Assembly (NCBI GenBank): GCA_023014335.1
Contig: JAECYW010000004.1
Location: 1,054,001 to 1,118,000, forward strand
Direction: 5' to 3'
DNA length: 64,000 nt
DNA from: Galerina marginata
Lineage: Eukaryota; Basidiomycota; Agaricomycetes; Agaricales; Galerinaceae
In this document: positions 34,246-45,260 of the stretch, piece after piece
How positions within the stretch are numbered: the first letter of the stretch is position 1
How the letters are laid out: every line of letters starts with the position of its first letter
Notes under the pieces: generated by a model
What the model was told of the DNA's origin: nothing
What the model saw: only the letters and a program-made list of their open reading frames with translations
Databases searched by the model: none
Program-made: the position numbers and the translations under genes

Positions 34246-35932
34246 GAGAGTGTCAGTCTTCATGGAGTATCGGAGCATTGCAAAGAAAAACGGCACGATG
34301 ATTTCTTTTGGCAGAGCCTCATGGTGACCGAAAGTAGGCTCTAGAACTTCCTTTGGCAAATTATGACCATAGTGATGATATCCATGGGCAAGGCAACCGA
34401 AAGAGTTTCGTAGCACCCCCGGGAACGGCGCGTAAACAAGCTATTGTACTAGTAAATTGAGCTTTATTTTCGTGAAAAAAATGAAATTGGGAGGCACATT
34501 AACCATAAGCCAATCTAAAAAGACACCGTCAAACCAATGAGCCCACCCTTTCTCGCTGAACGAAAGTTTTTCTTATGAAGAAATTAGCGGGGTTGGAAGG
34601 CGGATGAGTAGGCTTTTTCGATGCAGATGATGCAGCCCACGGTTCGTAACTTCGCCTGCAGTCATCCTCTCATCACTTCCTTGAAAATCAGGATAATTTT
34701 AATGTGGTAAAAGGCGGACTGGAATGCTTGCCTGTCTTACTAGATCGTTGCCGACCTGGTCCGTTTTGCCTTGTCCATCCATCGATCAGCATCCGCGATC
34801 GTTTTCTTTGCGTGGCTGCGCTACAACAATCAAGAGGGCGTGGTGCACGGTCTTGTCCCCAGGAGGCAGCGGGGTTGATGTCGTGTATGCCTGACCATAA
34901 TCAATTTCGTGGTGTAGGTCGCTGGGTACATTGACTCTTGAGCGCGCTTTTCAGTTTTCTGTCACACGTGATATTGGCTCCAACACGGTACAGCCGGCCC
35001 GCAGCTTCGCGGACGTTCATCCCACTGACATTCCCTCAACAATGTGGGCTTGTTAGTTTCAAGAATAATATATATAAAATTTAGAGTTTTTCAGTGGGTG
35101 GTAAAGAAAATTTTCATTCGTCAAAAATATTTTGGGCCGACGAAGAAGAGACGTCCAGGTCCATGTATTTGGACGAATTCTTTTGAGGAGTAAGTGGTAG
35201 CTAGAATCATCTAAAGTGAGTGATTGTCAAAGTACTTGGTATTTTTATGAATATCTTGTATAATTTAATAGCCAATCGCTGCCAATCTTTATCCCAATAT
35301 AAGATTTGGAGTTACGCGAGAATAAACAACTTCAGTTGAAAATAAGCCAAAGGGCCCTGTGCTAAGAAAAGCAAGGGAGACGATCACGGGCGTTGCCGTT
35401 CAGGCAGGCGCACGTGCGCTTTGAGGCATTTCTTCGGGGAAGCGTGAAGGAGCTGAATTGCTCCTTCCATCACGCGCTTGCCTGACCGCGCCGCGCGCTC
35501 AACGCACCATCGACCTTGCCAGAACCGAGCTGCCAGTGTCGGCCTGATAGGGCTACTCCGCCTGCAAACCCAACTATACACCCTTCAAATTCAACCTGTC
35601 AATGCCGACGACGACCCACTGTTTTGCCCGTTTCGCAAGATTCGGTTTTCCGATAGAACTGTAATAACTAGGCGCTTTCTGAGGCGCTCTCTGCTTTGGT
35701 CTCTAAGGAGTTTCATTGCAATTTGCATTGTGATACAGGTGAACCAGCTCACCTGCGCCGTGCGCCCCTTTCCTTGCCGAGGTATGTGTGCCAGCCTCCG
35801 CCAGAGTTATGGGACAAAAGGTGGATGGAATGGAAAAGGAGAAATTCTACGACATAAGGTATGCATCAAGTTCCTGAATCTAAACTTTACCCAACCCCAC
35901 GGTTTTCTTTGCAGCTCCAAAATAAAAATAAA

Positions 35933-36081
35933 ATGTCATCTGACGATACGGCCCTTGTCTACAAAAATCAAGAGTCCCTGCGATCTTCGATGAGGAAGAG
36001 TAAGCTTATGGCAAAGTTATTCGCGCTTCGTACGATAACAGGAGTAGCAGGCCTTTCGAGGGTGTCTTTCCCACTGACGAA
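35933..36081 (+). CDS. Candidate first coding exon, unknown gene
   Basis: An ATG directly follows a short A-rich leader and a well-formed upstream intron ending TTTCTTTGCAG at 35914. The exon encodes about 50 residues starting MSSDDTALVYKNQ and ends at GTAAGTCAG. After the next acceptor (36142) the frame closes within four codons, so either the protein is only 53 aa or the true next exon is elsewhere. Confidence 0.25.
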
Positions 36082-37270
36082 GTAAGTCAGTCAACAGATA
36101 CGTAGCGAATCCTGCTACTCAATGCCCTGATGGATTCTACAGAAGTCAACTTTTAACTAATTGCTCGTTGAGCGGGTATGAAAGAGATTTTGCAATTTGA
36201 TATCATAGTAGTTCCGGTGTCACTGCGATCCCGCCTGATCTGCGAAGCTGGCCAACACCTGCAACATTTTTGCACTTGACCATCCCTTTCTGTGAGTTAC
36301 TTTCTTCGCACTCGTCATCGGCGTTTGTTCTCCTTTTTTTTTTTGGCAGACATGTAATTCAAAATCGCCTCAAAACCGGGACAAATTTATTAACGTGTCA
36401 ACAACCAAGCCGGTACACCTTCCCTTTACCCTTGCAGTTCACGTCCACGAATCCACTCCGGCCCATATACGCCCAATACACATTTAGCAAAGCGGACTTC
36501 GAAGGTTCGACGGCGAAGGAGCTGGGAAACCTCAGGTGGCAGTGCGACAATCGTGAACTTCTCGTGCGTATGTCGACTGTTATTTGATAATCTGTTTGAT
36601 CTATTATCAGAGCTCCTTGGTTAATAGACAGTAAAATATCTCCTGTATATTCGTCTCCTTCTGGGAGTCAGACAGCAAACATGCACGATACCAATGAGTT
36701 TATGTTATCGATACATGCCATCTCCATTGGGGTGTCAATTAAGAATATTGAAATACCAGATCCCGATTACGAAGAGACAAGTCCAACGCAGTTGAGCATA
36801 GGGGTATCCGTCGAGGTTTGCCTGGTTACACTCAGCCTGCATCTCAACCTATCTCCTACTTTTGCCGACAGCATGCCGTCCCATGCTGAATAGATTTGAA
36901 CCCAATGACACCGTTATGCCAATACCCATCGGCCTATAGTTTTCCCTATGGTAACTTTGTTGCTCCTGTTGGCTTATTCCATGGGGAATACTTGTGCCGA
37001 ACGCGATCACTCCCCTCAAGTTTTTTGTGAGTTAAATCCCCATTAATCCTGACGCTTATAATTCTTATCATATTTCAATAACGAGAACAGATCTTCGCTG
37101 AAGCTTGCGGATACCAATGTCAAGGCATCGAATCCTGACTGGATGCGGTGTTTCGATAAACTGATTTTTCGGAGCTTTTGATTGCCCCCGAAGCCCTCGC
37201 TTGATTGATTCAGGTCTGGCATTTCTTTACAAAAGTCCCATTTTCGTATCTTCACATCCTCCCCTACCCA

Positions 37271-40200
37271 ATGTCATACAAGCAGCGAGCCAAAGAACGG
37301 CGCAGGCAGTTTGAGAAAACACATACGACTTTCTCCAACTCCAATGCTACTACATCAACTTGGACGACAGTGGCAGGAACACCGTCCGGTTCGGTTCAAT
37401 TTACGACTGAGAAGATGACTATTGAAGCGGAGCCACCTCCGAAGAAGCGCAAAACTGACGAACAGCCCTTTAATGCGTCTCCGCACGTTCAGTCCGACTG
37501 CTTGGAGGTGGATCCTACTGCAACCGAACAAGCTTTCGTCCCCGCGAAGCCTCATGTGAGTTACGCTTATTTTCAGTGAGCGAATTTAACAATTTTATGT
37601 AGGGAAAATCCACATTTTTGAACCAATTTGTGGCTCGGTTCAAGTCTTTCATGAAGTTCTTGTGGGTAGAAGAATCAGACGAAAATATCGGAAAAAAATG
37701 TTCATGCAAGCGCCTGCTTTGTTCCACGCGCTGCACCGACTGTCTTCAATCGGCCACGACCTGTGAATTATGTTTCATCGAAAAGCACAAGAACAATCCT
37801 ACCCACTGGGCCGAACACTGGAACGGAGATTTCTTCGAAAGACGCGATATATCCGAACTCGGGCACATAATTACACTTGGCCATCATGGGGAGATTTGCC
37901 CCTGCGTCGATTACGAGGATACATCTCATGTCAACTCCTTCACTTTGGTGGACGTAAATGGTATTCACTCTACTCGTCTTGTCTACTGCAAGTGTGCTAT
38001 GTCTGGCGATCCTGTCGATCAGCTTCTTTCCGCGCGAGTTTTTCCAGCATCCGTCATTCGTCCAGCCACTGGATTTACCTTCAACGTTCTTGAAACGTTT
38101 CACATGGATTGTTTACAGTCGAAGAAATCCGCCTATGATTATGTTGAAGCATTACGGCGTCGGTCCAATAATGCCTTCCCAACTGATATTCCGGTATGGT
38201 TTTAAACAGAAAGATTTTCTCAACACTGATAATTATTTTAGGACCCATATAAACAATTCCTTCTTGTCATGCGTGTTTGGCGCGCACTCAAAGCAGAGAA
38301 GAGAAGTGGTCAAGGCCATGGAATAGACACACAATTTCCCGACCGCCCGCCTGGAAGCATCGTTGTGCCCTGCTTTGCTTGCCCAGAACCAGGCTTCAAC
38401 ATGGAGGACTCTGATATGTCCGACGAAGATATTCAGTAAGTGTTTAATGAACACAGTTTCACTAAACTTATTCCTCATCAAATTTGAAGGCATGCGACGA
38501 CTCTTTTTCTTTCAACTGATGGCCATTTCGGTCTCATGCAGAAGGCAAAGAACAACGACCCAGAGGACCTCTCTCTGATGGAGGGAAAGGGATTTTTCCC
38601 ACCGGAAGGACCATATCAAGAATACCTTGCTAAAGCTGGTAAATCAACGGAGGTGAGCCTTTCGTTTCTATTCTCCTTGACATACTAAAGCATAAATAAC
38701 TAGAAATCTACGTGTGCTAAGTTGCATGCTACTAATGCGCAGAACAAGCATAAATTCCGTGGGTGTCGTTGTTCTGGCATTGTGGCCGTGACTTGTGCCC
38801 GTCATTCAGTATTTCTACATGGAGCAATTGCAGATTTACAGCTTGGAGAAAAGTGCGCAAAACATCTTCATAGCTTTGCTAGTTGTCTCACGAGCTATAA
38901 GGTATTCCAATGCCGACCACGCCTGCGCCGGAGCGGTCAAACATAGATACCGCAACAAATTCATTGTCTTGACGTATGATATCGCCTGCCAATTCTGCAT
39001 AAACCTCAACGATCGTTTTGCTAAACTATTCCCAGCTCTCTCCGATATTGTCAGCAGGATTAGATATTTCGTTCCAAAGCTCCACGTCCAAGCCCATAAA
39101 GATGACTGCAAATATCGATGGTCCTTGAATTTTTCACGCTGGACTGGACGCACTGATGGCGAGCGTATTGAAGCAAGCTGGAGCGAAGCGAAACAGGCAG
39201 GCGGAATGACGAAAGAGATGAATACTGGACATCGACATGATACTCTCACTGACTTTCAAAACGATTGGAACTGGGTGAAAACTCAGAACCTCAGTAAGCT
39301 CCATTCATCTTGATTCGAGAAGATTTATCATTTATTGTCAATCCATATAGCAAAATCAATCCGAAAACATCTCGTGGATGCAAAGGACCTTGCCGCTAAA
39401 AAACTGGACCACTATATTGGGGTCAGCCTACTCAACGGACCTGAACGTGTGGCACAATGGTCCAAGTTATCAACAGAACCAAAACTCATAAATGGGGAGT
39501 GGCACAGTGTCTACCGCTACAAGCAACCAAAGGGCAAGGATATCTGCATGCTCGAGTAAATTCTCTCTAATTTTTCTCCGTAGTTCCCAGCCAGGCAACA
39601 GTTTATCGTGACAAGCTCAAAGCGGAAATGAAGGATCAAGAAGCATTAGCCGCAGGAAGTCAAGGTACACTTGCGACAATATTCCTCGATACCGGCATGA
39701 AAATACAGTCTAAGCAGTGAGCTCTAGTTTTTTTAGTGGTACACACCGACATTAAGTTGTTATAAACAACAGACACTTGCTGCTCGCAAGAATCGCCCAG
39801 ATCAAAAAAGATGATCCTAATGCCCAACTTCCACTCGGGCTGGAGAAAGACAGGCACAATCTCGCTGCTGAGTTGAAACGGTGGCGCAAGCAACAGCAGG
39901 CGCTTATTCCAGGTCTTTTTGACTCCTTATTTCAATCCCCTACATTGACATCTATCGAGCACGAAATTCTGTTCCTGCCGTCTGACCTCTCACCAGAGCA
40001 AAGGACCACTTTTGCTCTTGGGGATCTGGCAGAGGCCGAACTCCACCTTCGTCGTGGTCAAGCCCACGATACTCTGCGGTCTCTTCGTGCCCATGTCAAG
40101 TACAGAATGGTATTATCTCATTACAAGAAATCCAAGAAGAACGCAATACACGGGCAATACCTCAACACTCGTTTTGGGAGCATGCTACGAGATGCATTCC

Positions 40201-40861
40201 AAAGACAAGATGACCATATTGACATGTATCGGCGTGTGCGAGATGCTATGATCCGACTGGGGCTACCAAAAGATAGCAAGGAGTTTCCGGAGCTTCATGA
40301 CGATGACATCTGGCTGAAAGATCCATTACGATATCACGAACTCGGGGACGGTAAAAAGGTGGAGGGTTGGATATGGCGTGTCGGCTTGCCCGCCGACTTG
40401 TCAAGTGGCGAACGCAAGGAGTACCTTGAAGACGGTGTGGTTTTCGTTTTCTATGCCTGTGGGAACTTCTTATTCAAATATCAATTCCAGCTGATCGTGT
40501 TCAGTGGTTCCGTGCCAAAGCCGACATGGAACGCTGGCAAGAAGAAGTCGAAATTTTGACAGAGGAATTTAGGCGAACGATTCGAGGATTTGAAAAGATG
40601 GATCAGGTATGGTCGTTACTCGCCGACTCTCAAAGTACCTCCGAGACACCGCCGGAGCTCGTTGACCAGAGAGTTCAAAATGGTAAAAGGGCTTATGGAA
40701 AGAAGAAAGCGGCAATGTATAGGCGAATGGCAAAAGATGCTCGCGCGGCATTTGACTCAGTAGGGGGCACATGGCCAGCGGAAGGCGTTTCTTTGGGAGA
40801 TCACATTCGGTCCGAGCGCCCAAGCCAAGAATTGGACTGGGACTCTCAGCAACTGATTTAG
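37271..40861 (+). CDS. KDZ-family transposase with CxC2 cysteine cluster, apparently intact
   Basis: Ten exons (37271-37555, 37603-38193, 38242-38435, 38490-38652, 38704-38852, 38902-39293, 39351-39533, 39584-39716, 39773-40434, 40491-40861) join in phase to 1040 aa. The N-terminus is basic with an NLS-like PPKKRK. The CxC2 cluster lies at about residues 128-152. The KDZ DDE-type core follows, with candidate acids in STDGHF (D367), TYDIACQ (D487) and DGERIEASW (E548/E551). KVHIQ-like KLHVQAHKDDC and the AKQAGGMTKEMNTGHRHDT block are diagnostic. The C-terminal region is Arg/Lys-rich. Intron 7 (39534-39583) must use a GC donor (GGCAAGG) to keep phase; all others are GT..AG, 47-57 nt. KDZ elements are class II transposons abundant in basidiomycetes. 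I could not find terminal repeats, so element limits are unknown. No stop or frameshift is seen, so it may be active. Confidence 0.93.
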
Positions 40862-42262
40862 ACTAACCGCGCTAATATATTTATTCTAATGTATGTAGTG
40901 AGGTTTCATAGAGTTTCATAACTAGTGGTTTCAAGTCGGTTGAATTATGTTAAGCGGGGAGTTTCCGCTCTCAGGCTGCACCTGTTGCTTAAACAAGCTT
41001 GAAAAACGACTCAGAAGCTCCAGCTTCCAAACCGACCGGAACACACTAACTACACCGACAGATATCCTTGAAAATCCAACGCATTTGTCAAGCATTTGTC
41101 GCGTTTCAACCAGATGTGTAGCTAATTCTCCGCATATGGCGGTGTGTCGTTTCTGGTCGACACAGCTGGACAGCAAATTGTACGTCAAGAATAATATATC
41201 CTCCCTAGTTTTTAGGACTGAGGCCTTTAAATTTTACCACCATCTTAGATCGACGAGCGAGGCGACGTTCGGGAGTGTCAGTGTGGCTGTGCGAGTTCCC
41301 TTATAAGGGTTTCGGTGATGTCCGGAATGTCAGTGGGGAAGAGCAAGGGAACTTGTAAACTTGTAAACGGGCGCGTCACTTTTGGCCAACCCACCGACCT
41401 TTCCGATTCCAGAAAGTTCCGAAATTCGAGAGTCCTGACCTCCGCCAATTAGCCTTTCCTGCCATTCTGCATGCGGCTGACAAATACTTCAGAGTTGCAC
41501 CCCGTGATCACGGCGCCTATCCCACTTGGGACGCGCCTTGCGCTCCTGTTCCTGCTCGTGTCCATTTGCCTGTACTCGTTACTTCTAGCTACGAATCCCT
41601 TGCAACAACGAGCTCATTCACTAACAAATATATGGGGAGGGAGCGGGGTTTGGCGAAGTTTCTAATCAAATTATCATTTTATGGCCCTATTCACTGTCAG
41701 CTCGTTTATGGCGCGTAATCTATCCCATTACATTGTAGTATACCGCACACGGCGTGTACCTTTCGATTAGGAGCGCACTTTAAAGGACGAATCGGTGGCG
41801 ACGGAAAGGGTTAGATAACCGAGCAGGGCGGATTGGCGTATTGACGACAGTTCAGACTCTCAAAACACGGAACCTCCTCCCGGGATTCAAAGAGGATGGA
41901 ATGATCCTACTCGTCGTGACTCGACATCTCTTTTTTGAGAATGTCCTGCGTTTTGCCAGCCTGTTTGTTCTGCTATCTTCACCAGGGTATCTAATATATA
42001 TACTTTTGTGAGATTCTCCTTCTTTCTCTCCTCATTCCTCCGTTGCATCCCCATTTGTTTGAGCAACATGGACACTTCCTGTTGTGATTTTTTCAACTGA
42101 TCGGAACAATAGGACCCCTGTCCTGTCAAGGTTCGACAGGTTAAGTAACACATTTATTTCCTGAATTTATTCTGTTCGTACAAGAAGCCACTCTGCCCGC
42201 GTGTTTTGGATCGAAACGACTTCTCGACGATAGGAAACGACCTCATTCCTGGCTTGGGCTGA
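40862..42262. other. Spacer between transposase and TEA gene
   Basis: A minus frame at 41940-42100 looks like a charged helix (KKSQQEVSMLLKQM), but no start or exon chain could be assembled. The rest carries only short ORFs. It should contain the right end of the KDZ element. Confidence 0.35.
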
Positions 42263-43470
42263 ATGGGTGCGATTCCAAAAGCCCCACGAAACAAATCCTC
42301 GTTCAAGGAAAGTGGGTCAACTTCCAGAGAAAACATCGTGTCCATTAAGCCGGTCGAAGACGAAATACCACAACTGATTAATCAACTAGTTTTCTCGGGG
42401 AGAACTCGGCGCATGGAAACGAAACGAGAGTACCTTTGGGCTGCGGACTTGTACGTCTCTCCCTTAATAAATGCTTCTAACGTGTCGCTGACGAGCGCTC
42501 AGAGAGTTTGCCTTGCTTGAAGGTATTCCCGTCTGTCACATCCCACTCGCTTCTTAAACCCGCTACGTTTGTAGGCCTTTGGGATTTTGAATCCAGAACT
42601 GCCAGTCCAAACAACGGTGTTTGTAAACCCCCACCAACATCTGAGCGAAATGTATTTTTATCGCATTTCATTCAGCAGAAGACGGGAAAGGAAATAACGA
42701 CAGCGCAAGTCAGTAAAGAGGTCTATAGAATGAACAGTAGAATCACAGACGCGAAATGTAAGTTAGTGCCACTTCCTTGGACAAGCTACTCACAGTGCTT
42801 CAGTGCTTGACATAATGAACTGCCAAACTGACTGGATCGTCAAAGCCGAAGTCGGGAGCTTAGCCCTTCCATATGCAAGAACAAGTACCTCACGTTCGAC
42901 TAAACGTACACCACTTGAAGATGTCAAGCCGAGTCTGCCGGAATCATTAGCGCACCAAACCAGCGATTATACGGACACCATGCTGTATTCGCCGACGACC
43001 AATTATTTTAACTTGGTTTTCCGAGGAACGCGAACAGCACATGTCCTCCTATTCCCTTGTAAAGAGGTTGAATTCTCGTCTCCGTTTGCTTTGCACCCCC
43101 GAACGACCTGGAGGGTATACTCCAACATGTGCGATCCACTTGTTTATGAAGAGGACGTCGAATTGAACCAAATTGCACCCCTGTATCCTTCCGTCGATGA
43201 GGGATGGCTCTATCGATCACCATTCGTTCCAGGGTTCCAGGTTACGCTTCCTTCAGCTCAAGGTTAATTCCCTTCTTGAATTGATGTACGAAAAGTGCCT
43301 GATTCCTTGTATGTTTAGATATCGCCAAATATACAATTGTACAGATAGTATACCCAGCCACAGTCCACTTGCCTTCTACTGCGTATGCCTCTGGGTTGGA
43401 AGGTTTCTATATCACGTATTATTCCCAATCCCCGTCACCCATGTCGTGGCAGCCTGGTGACTTCATGTGA
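42263..43470 (+). CDS. TEA/ATTS-domain transcription factor
   Basis: Five exons (42263-42450, 42503-42522, 42575-42757, 42804-43262, 43319-43470) join in phase to 333 aa. The TEA domain spans about residues 46-125. Helix 1 reads LWAADLEFALLEGL, where the family has a Trp-Pro-x-x-hydrophobic-Glu start. After a variable loop come ERNVFLSHFIQQKTGK and the recognition-type helix TTAQVSKEVYRM, matching the family's RN-x-(F/L)-(L/I)-S-x-x-I-x-x-(K)TGK pattern. TEA factors bind CATTCC-like DNA. Relatives include TEC1, AbaA and TEAD. The C-terminal half is hydrophobic and beta-rich, like the partner-binding half of TEADs, which is inference. Exon 2 has only 20 nt and encodes the core of helix 1. The ATG is the first in frame; upstream exons cannot be ruled out. 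An opposite-strand ORF over exon 1 is a shadow. Confidence 0.82.
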
Positions 43471-44589
43471 ATTCGACTTTTAATCGTGTTGACCAACTTG
43501 GTTACAATTTCCATCTTCGATTCTGTATAGTCGACATGAGGACAATTCTAAAACTATTTGAATCTCGATGTGGAAACGTTCGACGGATTCGATAGAAGCC
43601 TCCTTGAAAGGAACGGGTTCAATAACCAGAACCCACCAAGCCTTAGTTCAGAAAAAATGCCGATTCTTACAGCGCTTGTACTCGCGACCGAGTGTATAGG
43701 CACCCATACTTGTTTGTGGACTTGATTAACACAGATATACGAGGTGTTCGATGCAAAATTGAACTCTCGTCATCTTAGGTAGACCATTTATCCCACCGAA
43801 GTTCATACTACGCCGGACATCAGCGAGCGACGAAGGGGTCTCCTATGCCCCAGGGACCCAGACATTGAGCAGCTAAAGGTACTATTTAGAATGTTGTGAT
43901 ACGTAGGGATGATGGGAAGGACGTACCATAAGTATTTTGTCAGTTATTTGGTTTCCCTAGAGAAACATCGCCTCGGCCCGAAGGCTGAGCTGATCGTAAC
44001 TTTGGAAGCCATGTGTAGACGAGCTGCAGTTGAAACATTGGGCTAGACATGTCTGCCCTTCATGACTAAAATCCAAAAGTAAAACTGCTTTGAACCAAGC
44101 TCGGTAGCGAAGGTGACCGAAGCAGCGCAATAGCAACGTCAAGCCTCGAAATATTGGTCTCTAAAATCATTTTTCGTCATGTTCCATTGCCATGTTCAGC
44201 AGAGGGTTCAGAATCGCAGAGCTTACTGACAAGATTTTCATGGAGATGTAGCTGAGATTTCCACGGAATTCGGAGACGAGAAATTAAGCTTGGCTTTGGT
44301 GAATCGTCTTGCAAAGGGAAGCTTCAGTGGCGTAATCCTTCACAGATTTACAGGCGAACTCGAACTTGTAAGAATGACGCCTTAGGTAACTACAACGCAG
44401 ACGACGCAGTGATCATGAACTGCGTTGAGATGAAGTAGGAAAGTCGGACTTGTGTTGAGTGTGATAAAGGGGCTGTGATTATACAAGGGAGCCTGAAGCA
44501 AGGTAAGTCAATTATCAACGAAAAGATCAATTCATACCAGCCAGTTCTGACCCGTCACTAGATCTCGCGAGTGCAGACATCCGCGAGGT

Positions 44590-45260
44590 TGGCGGAAGGT
44601 TCGCGTGGGAAATCTCGGAACATGCTCACTTCGCAACACTAGCAGTGAAGTCGACGACATCCCGCCCGGGAAGTCCGTCCTGAAGGAGTATTTGCGAGTT
44701 AAAGTATGCTCGCTCTATTGGCTAGTTGACGAGTTGACATCGATCATTGAGTAGTTATGCTGACTTCTTCGAACTTCGTGACTGAGGGTTTGAAATCGAT
44801 CTTCATGTTGTAGGCATGCCGCTGCAGAACAACAATCAAGTCAACGAAAGTAAAGACGATTGAGGAATAAGCACCTTAAATGGAGGTCATTACTTTTGTG
44901 AATCTCGAATCAGCCATACCACATACCTGAACTGGTGATACACTACTCCTCCCGCCATAACAGTCGACAAAATCCGGATTGACCTCATAGCTCTGAAGTG
45001 GCGCCCCCAGCTCAAGGACAGATACTAATGGCAGCATAACAGTTATCACAGCTCGAAAGCCATATAAGAAATTTTAATCACCAAGAGAAGTATGATCTAA
45101 TCATGCATACTGATTAACAGCCACCTCTCCGGGAACTAAGCGAGGATTCACGTTCGCCGTCGAGAAACAGCGAATATGGTCATGCTAGAGGCAATAGGGA
45201 TCAATACGCCTGCAGCCCAAATTGTAACAGTTTGCTGAGTGATTGACAAAAACAAAAACA
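44590..45260 (-). pseudogene. Degenerate PAP2-superfamily phosphatase-like remnant
   Basis: Three pieces on the minus strand fall in the order expected of a lipid phosphatase of the PAP2 family. The first is a membrane helix (TVTIWAAGVLIPIASSMTIF) with RRR after it (45246-45151). The second is a helix followed by GAPLQSYEVNPDFVDC, where the family has a RPDF..RC motif (45066-44950). The third is DFPGGMSSTSLLVL, where the family has a SFPSGH-type catalytic motif (44680-44631). The phosphatase-site His is Met and the RP signature is lost. No continuous splice path joins the pieces. I read it as a decayed copy; the family call is tentative. Confidence 0.35.

Larger units (their letters stand above)
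32314..37270. other. Gene-poor flank left of the KDZ transposase
   Basis: Holds the duplicated exon-like block at 33978-34245 and a candidate first exon at 35933. Short protein-like pieces also occur at 36443-36560 and 36681-36800, each next to plausible splice sites. I could not join them into one open frame. Confidence 0.35.

Noticed and set aside
38722..38946. Apparent frameshift between two ORFs in the transposase
   Set aside because: A 49-nt GT..AG intron (38853-38901) restores the conserved frame, so it is not a frameshift.
37271..40861. Search for terminal inverted repeats and target duplication of the KDZ element, and for a TET/JBP partner gene
   Set aside because: I found no convincing inverted pair within about 400 bp on either side and no TET/JBP-like motif in the window.
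42154..42345. Minus-strand ORF over exon 1 of the TEA gene
   Set aside because: It is a shadow: the plus-strand frame continues in phase into the TEA domain, and the minus ORF has no recognisable feature.
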